A DNA stretch of 64,000 nt, from positions 30,509,240-30,573,239 of the forward strand of contig NC_079202.1 in the NCBI RefSeq assembly GCF_026745355.1. The letters are read 5' to 3'. Source of the DNA: Beta vulgaris subsp. vulgaris. Taxonomy: Eukaryota; Streptophyta; Magnoliopsida; Caryophyllales; Amaranthaceae. The translations under genes and the position numbers were made by a program. This document shows, in pieces, positions 33,829 to 45,700 of this stretch. Under the pieces are notes generated by a model. It made no database searches. It was given only the letters and a program-made list of their open reading frames with translations, and was not told where the DNA came from. How positions within the stretch are numbered: the stretch's first letter is position 1; each line of letters starts with the position of its first letter.

Positions 33829-35926
33829 ATGATTTTCACCTCGTCTGAGCTATCTGGCGAAAATTTGCAAGAAGTTCTAAAGCATGTGACGTCTTCTGTG
33901 ACCCAGGAATATAATGATATTTTGTTGCGTCCATACACAAAAGAGGATATTTATGCAGCATTAAGTGAGATGCACCCTTGTAAGTCCCCCGGACCTGATG
34001 GGATGCATGCCATCTTTTATCAAAGGTTCTGGCATATCATTGGAGATGAGGTATTTACTTATATTAGCGATATTTTACATAACTGTGCTTGCCCAGGAGA
34101 TGTTAATCGTACTAATATTGCTCTTATTCCTAAAGTGAAATCTCCTACGTCTATTTCCAATTTTCGGCCTATCAGTTTATGTAATGTTTTGTACAAAATA
34201 GCTTCTAAAGCTATTGTTCTAAGACTCAAACAATTTCTCCCTGCAATTGTAACTAAAAATCAAAGTGCTTTTGTCCCTGGACGAATGATTTCGGATAACT
34301 CTCTCATTGCTCTGGAGATCTTTCATACTATGAAGAAGATTAATAATCGCAAGAAAGGCTTGATTGCGATGAAATTTGACATGAGTTAAGCCTACGACAG
34401 AGTGGAGTGGGGCTTTCTCAGGAAGCTCTTGTTGACGATGGGTTTGATGGAAGATGGGTTAACCTGATGATGAGTTGTGTTGCTACTGTTTCATATTCAT
34501 TCATCATTAATGGAAGAGTATGTGGTTCGGTGTCTCCCTCTAGAGGATTGCGTCAGGGTGATCCTTTATCTCCATTCCTGTTTATCTTGGTTGCTGATGC
34601 CTTTTCTCAGATGGTTCAACAAAAGGTGGCTACGAAAGAAATTCATGGTGCGAAAGCAAGCCGAAATGGTCCAGAAATCTCTCACCTTCTTTTTGCAGAT
34701 GATAGTCTTCTCTTTACTAGGGCTACCCGACAAGAATGCTTGACAATAGTTGATATTCTCAACAAATATGAAGCAGCATTCGGGCAGAAAATTAATTATG
34801 AAAAGTTGGAAGTATCCTTTAGTTGTGGGGTAGACTGTGAGAAAAAAGAAGAATTGATTACTACTCTCCAAATGAGGCAGGTTAATAGACACCAGAAGTA
34901 TCTTGGTATTCCATCTATGGGTAGGAGATCTAAGAAAGTGATTTTTCGAGAACTCTTAGATAGAATGTGGAAGAAGTTGAGGGGTTGGAAAGAAAAGTTG
35001 TTGTCACGAGCTGGGAAAGAGGTTCTTATCAAAGCTGTAATCCAAGCATTGCCTACATATCTGATGTGCGTTTACAAGATTCCCGTGGCTGTTATACAAG
35101 AAATCCACTCTGCTATGGCTCGATTTTGGTGGGGATGAACGAAAAATGCATTGGCTAAGTTGGGAGAAAATGTGTAAACCCAAGTGTATGGGGTATGGGA
35201 TTTAAGGACCTTGCGGTATTTAATGATGTTTTATTGGGTAAACAAGTTTGGCGGTTACTGCATTATAAAAATTCTCTTCTGAGTAGGGGTAATGAGTGCC
35301 AAGTACTATCCTCATGGTGATGTTTGTCAAGCGCGGTTAGGTTATTCCATAGCTACTCGTGGCGAAGTATTTGGGGCACGAAGAGTTTGGTATTGGAAGG
35401 TTTGATTTGGAGGGTTGGAGATGGTACGAAAATTGATATATGGAGCGCACCATGGGTGGGGGATGAAGAAGGTAGATTCATCAAGAGTGCTCAAGTGGAG
35501 GGACTGGATGTGGTGGCAGATTTAATGGATGCTGAACAGAAGGAGTGGAATGTGGACTTATTGAGAGTCATTTCAATGAACGTGACCAACATTGTATTAG
35601 GCCATCCCTTTAAGCACTAGATGTTGACAGGACGATTTAACTTGGCATACTCTAAGGACGGCACTTATTCGGTGAAAACTGCTTATATGCTTGGAAAAGG
35701 GGGGACCCTGGATGATTTTCATAGAGTGTGGAATATTTTATGGAGCTTAAATGTGTCGCCTAAGGTTCGCCATTTCTTGTGGCGTCCTTGCACAAATTCA
35801 CTCCCGGTAAGGGATGTGCTTAAGAACGTCACCTCATCGACGAAGCATGTTGCCCCTGTTGTGCCAGAGAGGATGAGACGCAATTACATTTATTTTATCG
35901 CTGCCCGATGTCGCTAAAGTTGTGGG
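33829..35926 (+). pseudogene. LINE reverse transcriptase and zf-RVT remnant
   Basis: RT motifs in order: KSPGPDGM, NFRPISLCNVLYKI, KNQSAFVPGR, AYDRVEW, GLRQGDPLSPFLF and the catalytic FADDSLLF near 34690, then the thumb (HQKYLGIPSMG) and the zf-RVT segment (DGTYSVKTAYML and RHFLW at 35650-35790). Inactivating lesions: TAA at 34387 before AYDRVEW, a one-base loss near 34450, frame loss around 35135-35320 and TAG at 35618. Confidence 0.9.
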
Positions 35927-36189
35927 AAGAGGTAGGCAGTTATATGTTAGTGCCAGGGGTGGAAGATGAAGCCATGTGTGATACCCTCGTCAGATGGAGT
36001 GAGATGGATGCAAATATGGTTCAAAAGGGTTGTTATATCATTTGGAATGTTTGGTTGAAAGAAACATGAAAGTCTTTGAGCATACAAACCACCCTGCCAC
36101 TGTTGTGGGCCAGAGAATTATGAGACAAGTTGATGATTTTAATACCTATGCTGTAAGGATTTATGGAGGAGTGCGCTCACCCGTGGCTC

Positions 36190-36520
36190 CAAGCCCGGGC
36201 CGATGGCATGCTCCCCCTGCAGGCGCTATCAAATTGAACACGGATGCAAGTTTGGCCGAGGAAGGGTGGTGGGACTTGGAGTGATAGCTCGCAACTCGGA
36301 AGGTAAGGTGTGCTTTGCTGCAACTAGACGTGTGCGTGCCTACTGGCCTTCCGAGGTAGCTGAATGCAAGGTCATTTATATGGCAACCCGCTTGGCCAAA
36401 GCTCATGGATATGGTGATGTGATTTTGATCCGACTCTCTGTAGCACGAAAAGTTAACAAAGCAGCAATTTTCTTCTCGATTTGGATGCAATACTTGGGGA
36501 CATTCTTTTATGTGTAATGC
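36190..36520 (+). pseudogene. LINE RNase H domain remnant
   Basis: IKLNTDAS (first catalytic Asp), a frameshift near 36270, then VIARNSEGKVCFAATR and AECKVIYMATRLAKAHGY. The third conserved position, normally E-S-D, reads IRLS. RNase H downstream of RT is usual in plant L1-clade LINEs. Confidence 0.82.
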
Positions 36521-37374
36521 TTCTCTTTTGTTTCTTTTTCTCATCTTAAAAGGGATGGGAATATTTTTGCCTATAACCTTGCTAGAGTTGTGCCTTTTGG
36601 TGTTGAGCAATGTTGGGAGCATCACTGTCCTAGTGTTGTAACATCTTATGTACTTACGGACACCTTGTCCCTTTGATTAATGCACTTCTCTTTCCCCTCA
36701 AAAAAAAAATCTCACCAACTCTTATCACATCTACTTTATTTTTTAATAAAATAACATTTCATAACCATACTACAACTTCTCGCTAAACCTACGTGTCCCA
36801 ACGAGTGTTCAAATCTTTCGTGGATAGAGTAAATATGTATTAACTCACAAAAATTGTATAATAAAATCAAAATTCACAATCTCTTTTATATAAACCAAGG
36901 GATTATGTATGGAGTCTCCCTTTGAAATGACTATAACACCCTTTAATAATTTAAAACAATGTTTTTTGGGAAAATTCCTCAGGTACCCTTGAGGTTTGGC
37001 TTAATTCCCAAATTACCCCCCACATTTGGAGAATTCCTCATATACCCCTGAGGTTTGTGTTTGGGCTCAAGATACCCAACTATGGATGAAAACCTAACGA
37101 TGTTAGGTTTTCCTCTCCTTCTCCACCCATCGTCCTCCATTGATGAATATGGAAGCTTTCTCTCTCCTCCCAACCCACTCTAAAGCCCTAACCACCCAAC
37201 CCCCACCCCTCCCCCACCCCCGCAGCCCCTTACCCCATGCCAGTTGTAGCCCCCATTTTCGCAATCTCTCTCTCTCTCCTCTGTTTTTCCTAAATCCCAA
37301 ATCTCCGACTGAAGAAGATCAATTTCGCCACTGCTCATTAACCAAAGTGAATAGGGCATCGATTTCGACTGGGT

Positions 37375-37600
37375 GGGGAAGGGGTGGGGTCGATTTCGAC
37401 AGGGTTCTAGGTGTCATTTTGTACGGGGTGGGGTGGGGGAGGGGTAGGGTTCTCGCGATGGGGTGAGGGAGGGGGCAGGCTGCGGGGGGTGGGGAGGGGT
37501 TAATCTGGTGGGGGAGGGGGTTGTTGGGGTGGTGGGAGGGTGGGGGGCAGCGGGGGTAGGGGAGGGGTGGGGGAAGGGGAAGTAGTGGGGGTTGGGTGGT
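37375..37600 (+). repeat. G-run-rich centre of the foldback element
   Basis: Dense GGGG, GGGGTGGGG and GGGAGGGGG runs, with many possible G-quadruplex arrangements. Confidence 0.85.
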
Positions 37601-37734
37601 TAGGGCTTTAGAGTGGGGTAGGAGGAGAGAGAAAGCTTCCATGTTCATCAATGGAGGATGATGGGTGGAGAGAGAAAAAGAAAATTGGGGAGAAGGAGAG
37701 GAAAACCTAACGGCGTTAGGTTTCCATCTATAGT

Positions 37735-38594
37735 CAGAGGCGGACCGAGAATGGGACATGGGGGTACAAGTGTATCCCCATTTTTAAGAAAAGCTTTGAT
37801 ATAAAAAAAATGGAGGGAAAGCTAGAAGCTGCAACAAGGTAAGAGAAAGCAAGTGAAAGTGTCAAACCATGGTGGTACTGATGGAGATTTGTTGCTCCAG
37901 TAGAGTATAATAGAGGTATTAGCTAGATGAATTCATGAAAGAACAACCACTTCCAATTTTCTTTCTCTTCAATCTCACCTAAAATTTGTGTTTTTTTTTT
38001 CTTCAATTAATTTGGGGCAAACACAACTAATTGCAAGACGACTTCCATAACCAAAATTCTTCAAAAGTTTAAAGTTTGAACCTCAATTTGTTGTAAATGG
38101 TGGAAATCTCAAGTAATTTCATGGGATCTTAATTCTTTCTCTCTCCTCTGCTTCTGCATTTGTTTTCGGCTTTGCGTGGAAGATGCTACTTTCTCTCTTT
38201 GATTCACTATTGTACAATAAGTTATACGTTTTTTGTTTATTGTTTTAAATTTTGTTTTTCATTTTTAATGATTATTTTGCTTAATTAATTGATTATTTTA
38301 TACTTTTATACTTAAATATGTTAGTTATATTTATATCTATATAAATATATTAAAATACATTCTTAAACATGAAACCCTAAACCTTAAACGGTTAAACCAT
38401 AAACCCTAAGGACTCGTAGGATGCAAATATAATCTAAACTATATGATTTTTTTATTTTGGATTGTATAAATATACATATTTTGGTTATGTTAACATGTAG
38501 TATTAAACTTAAACAATTTATGCACTTTTTTCCCTACTATTAGCGTTTGTTTTACGTCCGTATCCCCAAATTAAAATTCCTTGGTCCGCCACTG
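37735..38594. mobile_element. Non-autonomous hAT element (860 bp)
   Basis: Inverted ends CAGAGGCGGACCGAG and CTTGGTCCGCCACTG, with 8-bp duplication TCTATAGT at 37727-37734 and 38595-38602. AT-rich interior with no transposase. It interrupts the right arm of the Mutator foldback, so it is younger than that. Confidence 0.9.
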
Positions 38595-39000
38595 TCTATA
38601 GTAGGGGTATCTTGAGCACAAACACAAACCTCAGGGGTATCTGAGGAATTCCCCAAATGTGGGGTAATTTGGAAATTACGCCAAACCTCAGGGGTACCTA
38701 AGGAATTTTCCCATGTTTTTTTATCAAAAAAAAATAAAAAGTGAAAATCAATGCAACTTGCCATATGAATATGTAGAACTTGGAATATACAATTACCATA
38801 ATAACTTGACAAAATAAATTGAAACAATCAATTCACAAATAATATAAACTTCTATAACACTACCTAATAAATATTATCCTAGTAACTTCTAACAAGGCCG
38901 ACAAATCTTATAGAACAAATAATAGCTCTTACACGCTGCACTATTCACAGCAAGAGGTAAACAACCAAATATGACCATTTTGTTTTTCAACACAAGCAAA

Positions 39001-39419
39001 TAGGAATGGCAATTGGGTAGCGCTAGTACAAAGGATGGTACCTCCACACTTACACTCGCATAAAATTCTCATTTCCATCCCCGCCCCACCACCCATTACA
39101 GGGTGAAATTCAAGACCCATCCCCATCCCCATGTACGTATTTAAACCCATGGTACCCGCATTCATTTCATACCCGCATCATAGCCACAAATTTATATTCT
39201 GAAAGATAAAATTATTAATAATATAAGTATATAAATAAAATTTTGATAATAAATATGCGGAACGGGCAAAGGTGGGGCAGACGGGAATGGAGCAGGTATA
39301 GCATAAAATCCATACTTGCTCCACCACCCATTGCATGTACAATTTTAGTCCCCATCCCCGTCCCACCTGGGCAAGGATGGGGCAGGTCTCCTAGTTGACC
39401 CGCCCCGGTGCCATCCCTA
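39001..39419. mobile_element. hAT-like MITE
   Basis: Ends TAGGAATGGCAATTGGG and CCGGTGCCATCCCTA form imperfect inverted repeats of the TAGGGATGGCAA type common in plants. Interior has repeated CCCCATCCCC and complement. Flanks AAGCAAA/GAAGCAAA suggest a duplication, but it is not exact. Confidence 0.55.
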
Positions 39420-39729
39420 CTTGAAGCAAACAGACTATAACAAAATTTTGCAGAATTTACATTTTCTTTTTCGAATCACTTCTGTCAGATGGTCACAATA
39501 CAGTCGCATAACAAAATGCAACTTCCACAGAAATTGCCCCTCCAAATCAGGTCCATCCATATACACAAATCAATATTAAGCCCAAAATAGGCACTCAGGA
39601 TGACTTTACCAGTTACAAGCACACGCCTAAAGAGGAAAGAAAACAAAAAAAAAAAACTATAATAATAGAAGTAAAAAAATATAATGAGAAAAAAGAGTAA
39701 TGAAATTAAATTTCTTTCCGATATATCAA

Positions 39730-42700
39730 TCATCTAGGACCAGATAATTCAACAGCATGCAGATTGTCAGTTGAATCAACAATCCAATCTGAGTTAGAGT
39801 GAGGAGCCAAATCCACCTCTTGCCGAAGAACTTCAACCTTTTGCCATTCATCCCACCTCTCTGCCAAGCCATCACCTTCAAGCATCCTTACAACCTCCGA
39901 CATTTTAGGTCGATCCATCGGGTTTCCTTGCGAGCAAAGAAGAGCAACTTGTATGAGCTGTTCAACTTCTGCCTCGATGTAATTAGTTAGAAGATCTGGA
40001 TCAACAAGCATTTCCAATTTCTTCTCTTTCAGAAGTCCTTTGACCTGGGGGTACCATTTGATGATAAAACATCATAGTTATTGAGTTTTGAAGATGCAAG
40101 GGGTCGACGTGAAAAGATCATAGAAAATATAAACTAAGACACAAAATTCAACATCAAAAGATCAAGTGGGCATACCCAATCCAGCAACATGACATCGTCA
40201 TCATTCGCAAGTCTAGCAAGATCGAAAGCTCGCTGTCCAGTGATCAACTCGAGAAGCATGATCCCATACCCAAATACATCAGTTTTCTCTGAGGATTTTC
40301 CAGTAGATAGATATTCAGGAGCTATATGTCCTATGGTCCCACGTACAGCTGTAGTTACATGAGTGTCCTTGTAGTCCATCAGCCTAGCCAAACCAAAGTC
40401 CCCAACAACAGCTTCAAACTCTTCATCCAATAATATATTGGCAGCTTTTACATCTCGATGAATGATCTTCGGGTCACAATGGTCATGCAAATAAGAAAGT
40501 CCTCTAGCAGATCCTAAAGCAATTCGCTTGCGTGTCGGCCAATCAAGTGGCGGTTCATTCGGTGGACGCTCTGAAATGAAACTCAAAACATGTGAGTTAT
40601 GTCACTAGTCAGAGATTACGCACTATGCTCTCTCCTCCCCAGCAGACACAACCCCCCACCCCCAAAGTAAAATAAATTTAGTGTTGGAGCACACGGGATG
40701 GCTTTACCTCGTAAACAGGAGGCAACGCTCCCATTAGCCATGTAGGGGTAAACAAGCAAGCGTTCAGTTGGTGTCATGCAAAATCCACGCAGTCTGAGCA
40801 AATTACGGTGCACAGCCATGCTGATCATCTCGACTTCAGTTTGAAATTGCAGCTCACCACCAGGAGTACGTTCTTCCTTGAGGCGTTTGACAGCAACCAA
40901 TGATCCATCAGCAAGGCGTCCTTTGTACACCTTACCAAAACCTCCTCTGCCAAGTATATTTTTGTTGCTAAAACTATCAGTAGCAACTTGCAGCTCTCTC
41001 AAAGAAAACCTTTTAAGCTGTCCCAAATGAACTTCCGGATCCTCCTCAGCTGCATACACAAAAGCAAATGCAACTCAATAAAAGCACGAAAACAATGCAG
41101 ATACATACTTTCTGGTAGGTTAGTGATTGTTCAGGTGGACTTGGATAAGGGGAGGATGCCCTAGAGAGAAGGTGGGAAATTACAGAGACTGACCAGGCAC
41201 ATCAAAGAAGTACTCTTGCGGCTTTCTACGTCGCCACCAGGCAAATAAGATAGCAGGGGCAGCAAATAGTAAAGCAGCACCAGCAGCAACTCCTCCAGCA
41301 ATTGCTCCCGTGGCACTAACACCACCTAAAATTCACAAGACAAAGAATAAATAAGAGCATAATACCAGAAGATTAACGTATTGAACTGCGGGCATGAAAG
41401 ATAAAGCACAGATGTCCCAGTTTGGTTTCTATTCATTAGCACTGAATCATCAACTCACGAACAAAAATTAGTGAGAAATGCATTTCCCAATACTAAAGTT
41501 GAAGCTTAAAAAGGCTATCACAAAATGATAGATCCACAAATCACGACAACTAGATACACAAGCCCTTTCAAACTGACCAAGGCAAAAAGAGATGTTATCA
41601 ATTATAAGCTAGATGCCGAAGACAGCTAACTGGGCAATTGACTTAGACCAAAAAAACATACCTTGAGAACTAGTGGGTGGTGGTGGTATGAAAGGAGGTG
41701 GCGGTGAAAAAGGTGGAGATCCAGGACATGGCCGGCCAGTGACAGGGCCACATAGATTTAAGTTATTAGCAAAACTACAATTATGAAGAGATACAGAGTC
41801 AGTAGTGTAGCAATATAACATGTCTATTCCACAAAGCTTGATATCTACACAGACCTTATCGGAGTAAACAAGGAAAAGGAACCATTGTCTGGAACAGGTC
41901 CAGAAAGGCGATTGTTTGATAGATCCCTGATTAAAGACAATATTTTATCAGTTTCATAACCTAAAATATAAAACGAGTAACATGGACAAGATGATTAAAG
42001 AGGTAAGAAGGAACTTACAAAACCTGCAGTGAGGTGATATTTGTCAGGGACATTGGAATGGCGCCTGTCAGACTATTGTTGTTTAGCCGACTATCCTTAC
42101 ACAAAATTCAAGAATATGAAGGGAAAATGTTAGGACCTTATGTTTCTTCAGTAAATTGAAATGCGCCCCAATTCTACAGATCTGTATATCTGATCCACAT
42201 AGAGTTCAAGACCTAAATGCAAACTTCACTAGTGACACTCTTCAAAATGCAAAATTGAGTTAATACATGTCCATTGTTGTGGGTCACTTGCACTCTGCGC
42301 ATCGAAAAACAAACATACAAGAAGCATCTTGAAAGAGCTTCATTCAATTTACGTGGCAAAATAACTTGGTATTTTCTATAGGGTACCACAGGTTTTAAAA
42401 AAAAATACTACATCGTATCCACAATGCTTTTTCCTTCTAAGTTGTACCCTTGAACTTTTTATTGTTCTATGTTGAGTCCCTTTCATTAAGTCAACATTAA
42501 ATTTTCCGTTAGTTTTGCATTTTCAGATTTGTAGTCTTTAGAGTTACAATGTAAGGGAGGGAAATTCTTCAACTTTAAAAAGTGTATACAAATATACAAG
42601 GAAAAATTGACATGAATAACCCCAACTTTCACAAATCTTCTAACAATAATCCCAACTTTGGATTATTATAGAATAATCCCAACTTTATGGGGTACCTTCT

Positions 42701-45700
42701 CAAACTAATCCGAACTATTAACTTTCAATATATTATAGACCTAAAACGGATTAGTTTAGGCAAGGAAAGTGATAGCTTGGTTTATTTTGAGAAAATTCCC
42801 TCGAAAGTTAGGATTTTTCAGGAATAATCCACAGTTTGGATTGTTTTGAGAAGACGCCTCAAAGATGAAATTATTCATGTTGATTTTTCCAATATACAAT
42901 GGTTAAATATTTTTTGTGAAAATTCCCCTTCTTATGTAAGTCTATAGAACTAAAAATAAGAAAATCAATGGAAAACTTAACATAAACTCAATAGAGGGGT
43001 AACTTAGAACAAATAATTTGTTCAAAGTCTACAACTTGGAAGAAAAGAACATTAAGGCTAGAGTGTAGAAAACACTAAAACATAAGGGTACCTGAAACCC
43101 AAATAAGTGTCACTTAGTCACCGGGATTCAAGCTCTAACTGTTCGGTATGTCATAACTCACGAAAGCATGTTCCATTTAAATGACCAACCAAGTACACAC
43201 TGCTCAATTAGTGATAAACACTAGTTTTCAAGCATAACTAGTATTTGGGCCCGGGCTTGCCCCGGCTTGGTATTGTGTTTCCGAACTTGATATGCATTTT
43301 TTTACATTCCCATCAAAATATATTAAGGAAAACTCAACATTTAAAAGGTACATATATAATAATATGGACACTTAAAGCATAACTAAAAGTTGGTTAACAT
43401 GGTAATTGTGTCATGTATAACAGCAAGAGGTCCCAGATTCAAATCTTGTTGCAAGCTAATTTTACTTTTGTTAATTGACGTGTACACATTGGACAATTCT
43501 AGTGGAGTAACAAAGGTGCCACGTGGTGTGTATATATTATCACGCACGCATATATTTGTAAAGATATGAAGACTCAAAATAGTATTGCGAGCTATAGGCA
43601 TTGCATATCACACCTATGTTTCTCATATATGGATTAAGTGTCTACTCAGATACGAGTGTCTACGTGTCCGACTCGGCTATTTTGTAGAAAAAAAGTCAAG
43701 TTTTTAGTCTGAAATGAAGTATCGTGTCGAACACAACACCCAGTTTTTTAGTTAAATGAAGGTGTCAAAGTAACATCGTATCACACATAATAAACAAAAG
43801 TTGTACTTATATTTAGCTCAAATTTTAGGCAATTCTCCAACACATGTCCAGCCTGTTTGGCCTCTTTTCTGTTGTTCCCTATCTCTTGAAAATTCTTGAA
43901 AGTAGAAGAATCTGCCCACTACTGCAGCTTGGTGCTATGAACTGATATTTTAGGGGAAGGGTAATTTAGGTATTATCTTAATGAGTAGCTTAGGGAATAA
44001 GCTAGGTAGTTTTGTTCAGAAAATTTCTCTATATATAGGGTTAATTAGAGAGAAGAAAGTATGTTGAAAATTGTTAGGAAAAATTGGGTGAGCTTTTAAA
44101 GTTCAATGGGAGAGAACAAGCCTCTCGAAAGCTTGTAACTATCACTTTATATTGCTGTAATTTCTGTTTTTCAATCAAATACTCATTTTCTTCCTCAATT
44201 TCTGCCATTAAAGTGTCCAAGCTATGTCAGTTCATAGCAAATGGTATCAGAGCAAACGATTCAGGGAGATTAGTTGCTGATTTTTTTCAGTTTTCAATTT
44301 CTAGAAAGAAAAAAAAAAAAGAGGAGAAACTGCAATGGAGGTTGTAGGCAGAAACGCAGCACAGCAAATGCAAACATGGATTCGAGAAGAGTTCGCATAC
44401 ATCACACACAAAAGAGATTAGGAGATTTCAGATTCTGAAGAAGAAAGGAGAATCCGACAAGAGCTTCAAATTCATGAGTTTAATGGAGGAAATTCGAAGG
44501 ATTGGATCCTTCAATTAGAAGATTTCTTTGAATTTTTTCAGCTAAATGAGGAAGCAAAGTTGAAGGTTGCCATCATCGGGCAAGGTGATGCGAGACGGTG
44601 GTTCGAAGCCGAACACCGGCGACGGCCCTTCTATGATTGGCAAGAACTAAAGGGGCAGATGTTGCGACACTTCGATTCGACATCAACCCCTTCGTGGCAA
44701 GTCCAATCAGATTCAATGCAGTGGAATGACAAGGAAAAGCGCCTGAGCTCATCCTTGGGTTATAGTTATGGTGGAGAGGCTGAATTTCCAGGTGATTGTA
44801 CTAGTGATAGCCATAGTGGTGGTGGCACAGGAACTCCAAGAAGATCCAGGGGTCGAAGAGGAGGATGAAAAATGTGAGAATTCAGATCTGAAGAAATTTG
44901 GTGAAGATTATCCAACTTTCGCGGGTGAAAGCACAGTGGCGCATCAGATTGTAGGACCAAGGAAAGGCGCCACATGCGGTGGCCAGAAGACGGCTTCAAG
45001 GAAGTCGCGGGTAGCTACACCGGGGAAGGTAGACGAGGCTTCCTAGGCAAGGAATCTGGTGATAAAGTCTTTATGGGTGGGGGAATCAACCCACACAAGG
45101 GGGTAGACCTTCAACACGTGCTGTCAAAAGAAGGCGAGTGGTGCAGCAAGGGCTGGTAGGCTGTGGTTCTGGTGACGTTGGGTAATTTTGCCGGAGGTGG
45201 TAAGTTGGGTTGGAAGCTCATATGGTGGCCTGAGGGAATATTTAAGTGGCTGGAATAGAGGAGAGTGCTTTGCAAAAGGTGCTGTTGCAGCGAGTGGGTC
45301 AGGTGGTGGACCCGGTTATTTTGCCGGAATAAGTTCCGGTGGTAGAACTTGGGGTGGAGTACTCAATTGTGGTGTTCCCCAGAAACTTCCAGAAAAAGAG
45401 GACGACCCAGAAGTGTGCATGGGAAGTTATGCTGAGTTATTTGTTGGCTTGGAGAGGAAGCTAATTCCACAAGATATTATTAAGGGTAATATTGTAAATG
45501 GCCTTAATGTGGGAAAAGGCAACCAGGTAATCCACGCGCCTTTTTCTTTCTCTCAAAGACCCTTCCTTTTAATGAATGAGGCAAGGACTATAGTTGGGCC
45601 CCACAATTTTAAAACCACATATTTTTCTATTCATGAGGCCAACTTTCTTGATGGGCTAATTATTTCTGAGCCCATTTCCCAAGTAACGGATGGGAATTCA

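Larger units (their letters stand above)
33730..36709 (+). mobile_element. 5'-truncated L1-type LINE with 14-bp target duplication
   Basis: TCTCACCAACTCTT occurs at 33716-33729 and again at 36710-36723, directly after a poly-A tail. Between the duplications are the RT, the zf-RVT segment and an RNase H domain, in the order of plant L1 elements. The endonuclease and ORF1 are missing, the usual outcome of incomplete target-primed reverse transcription. Confidence 0.93.
36968..38712. mobile_element. Mutator-like foldback element with 9-bp TSD (contains an hAT)
   Basis: The left arm (36968 to about 37240) and right arm (37570-37734 plus 38603-38712) are inverted copies, with outer ends GGGAAAATTCCTCAGG and its complement. 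The 9-bp duplication ATGTTTTTT flanks it (36959-36967 and 38713-38721), the Mutator target size. No transposase. The centre is strongly G-rich on the plus strand. The right arm is split by an hAT element at 37735-38594. Overlapping frames on both strands here are products of the purine/pyrimidine bias. Confidence 0.88.

Noticed and set aside
36979..37759. Overlapping frames on both strands, some proline-rich
   Set aside because: They fall in the inverted arms and G-rich centre of a foldback element.
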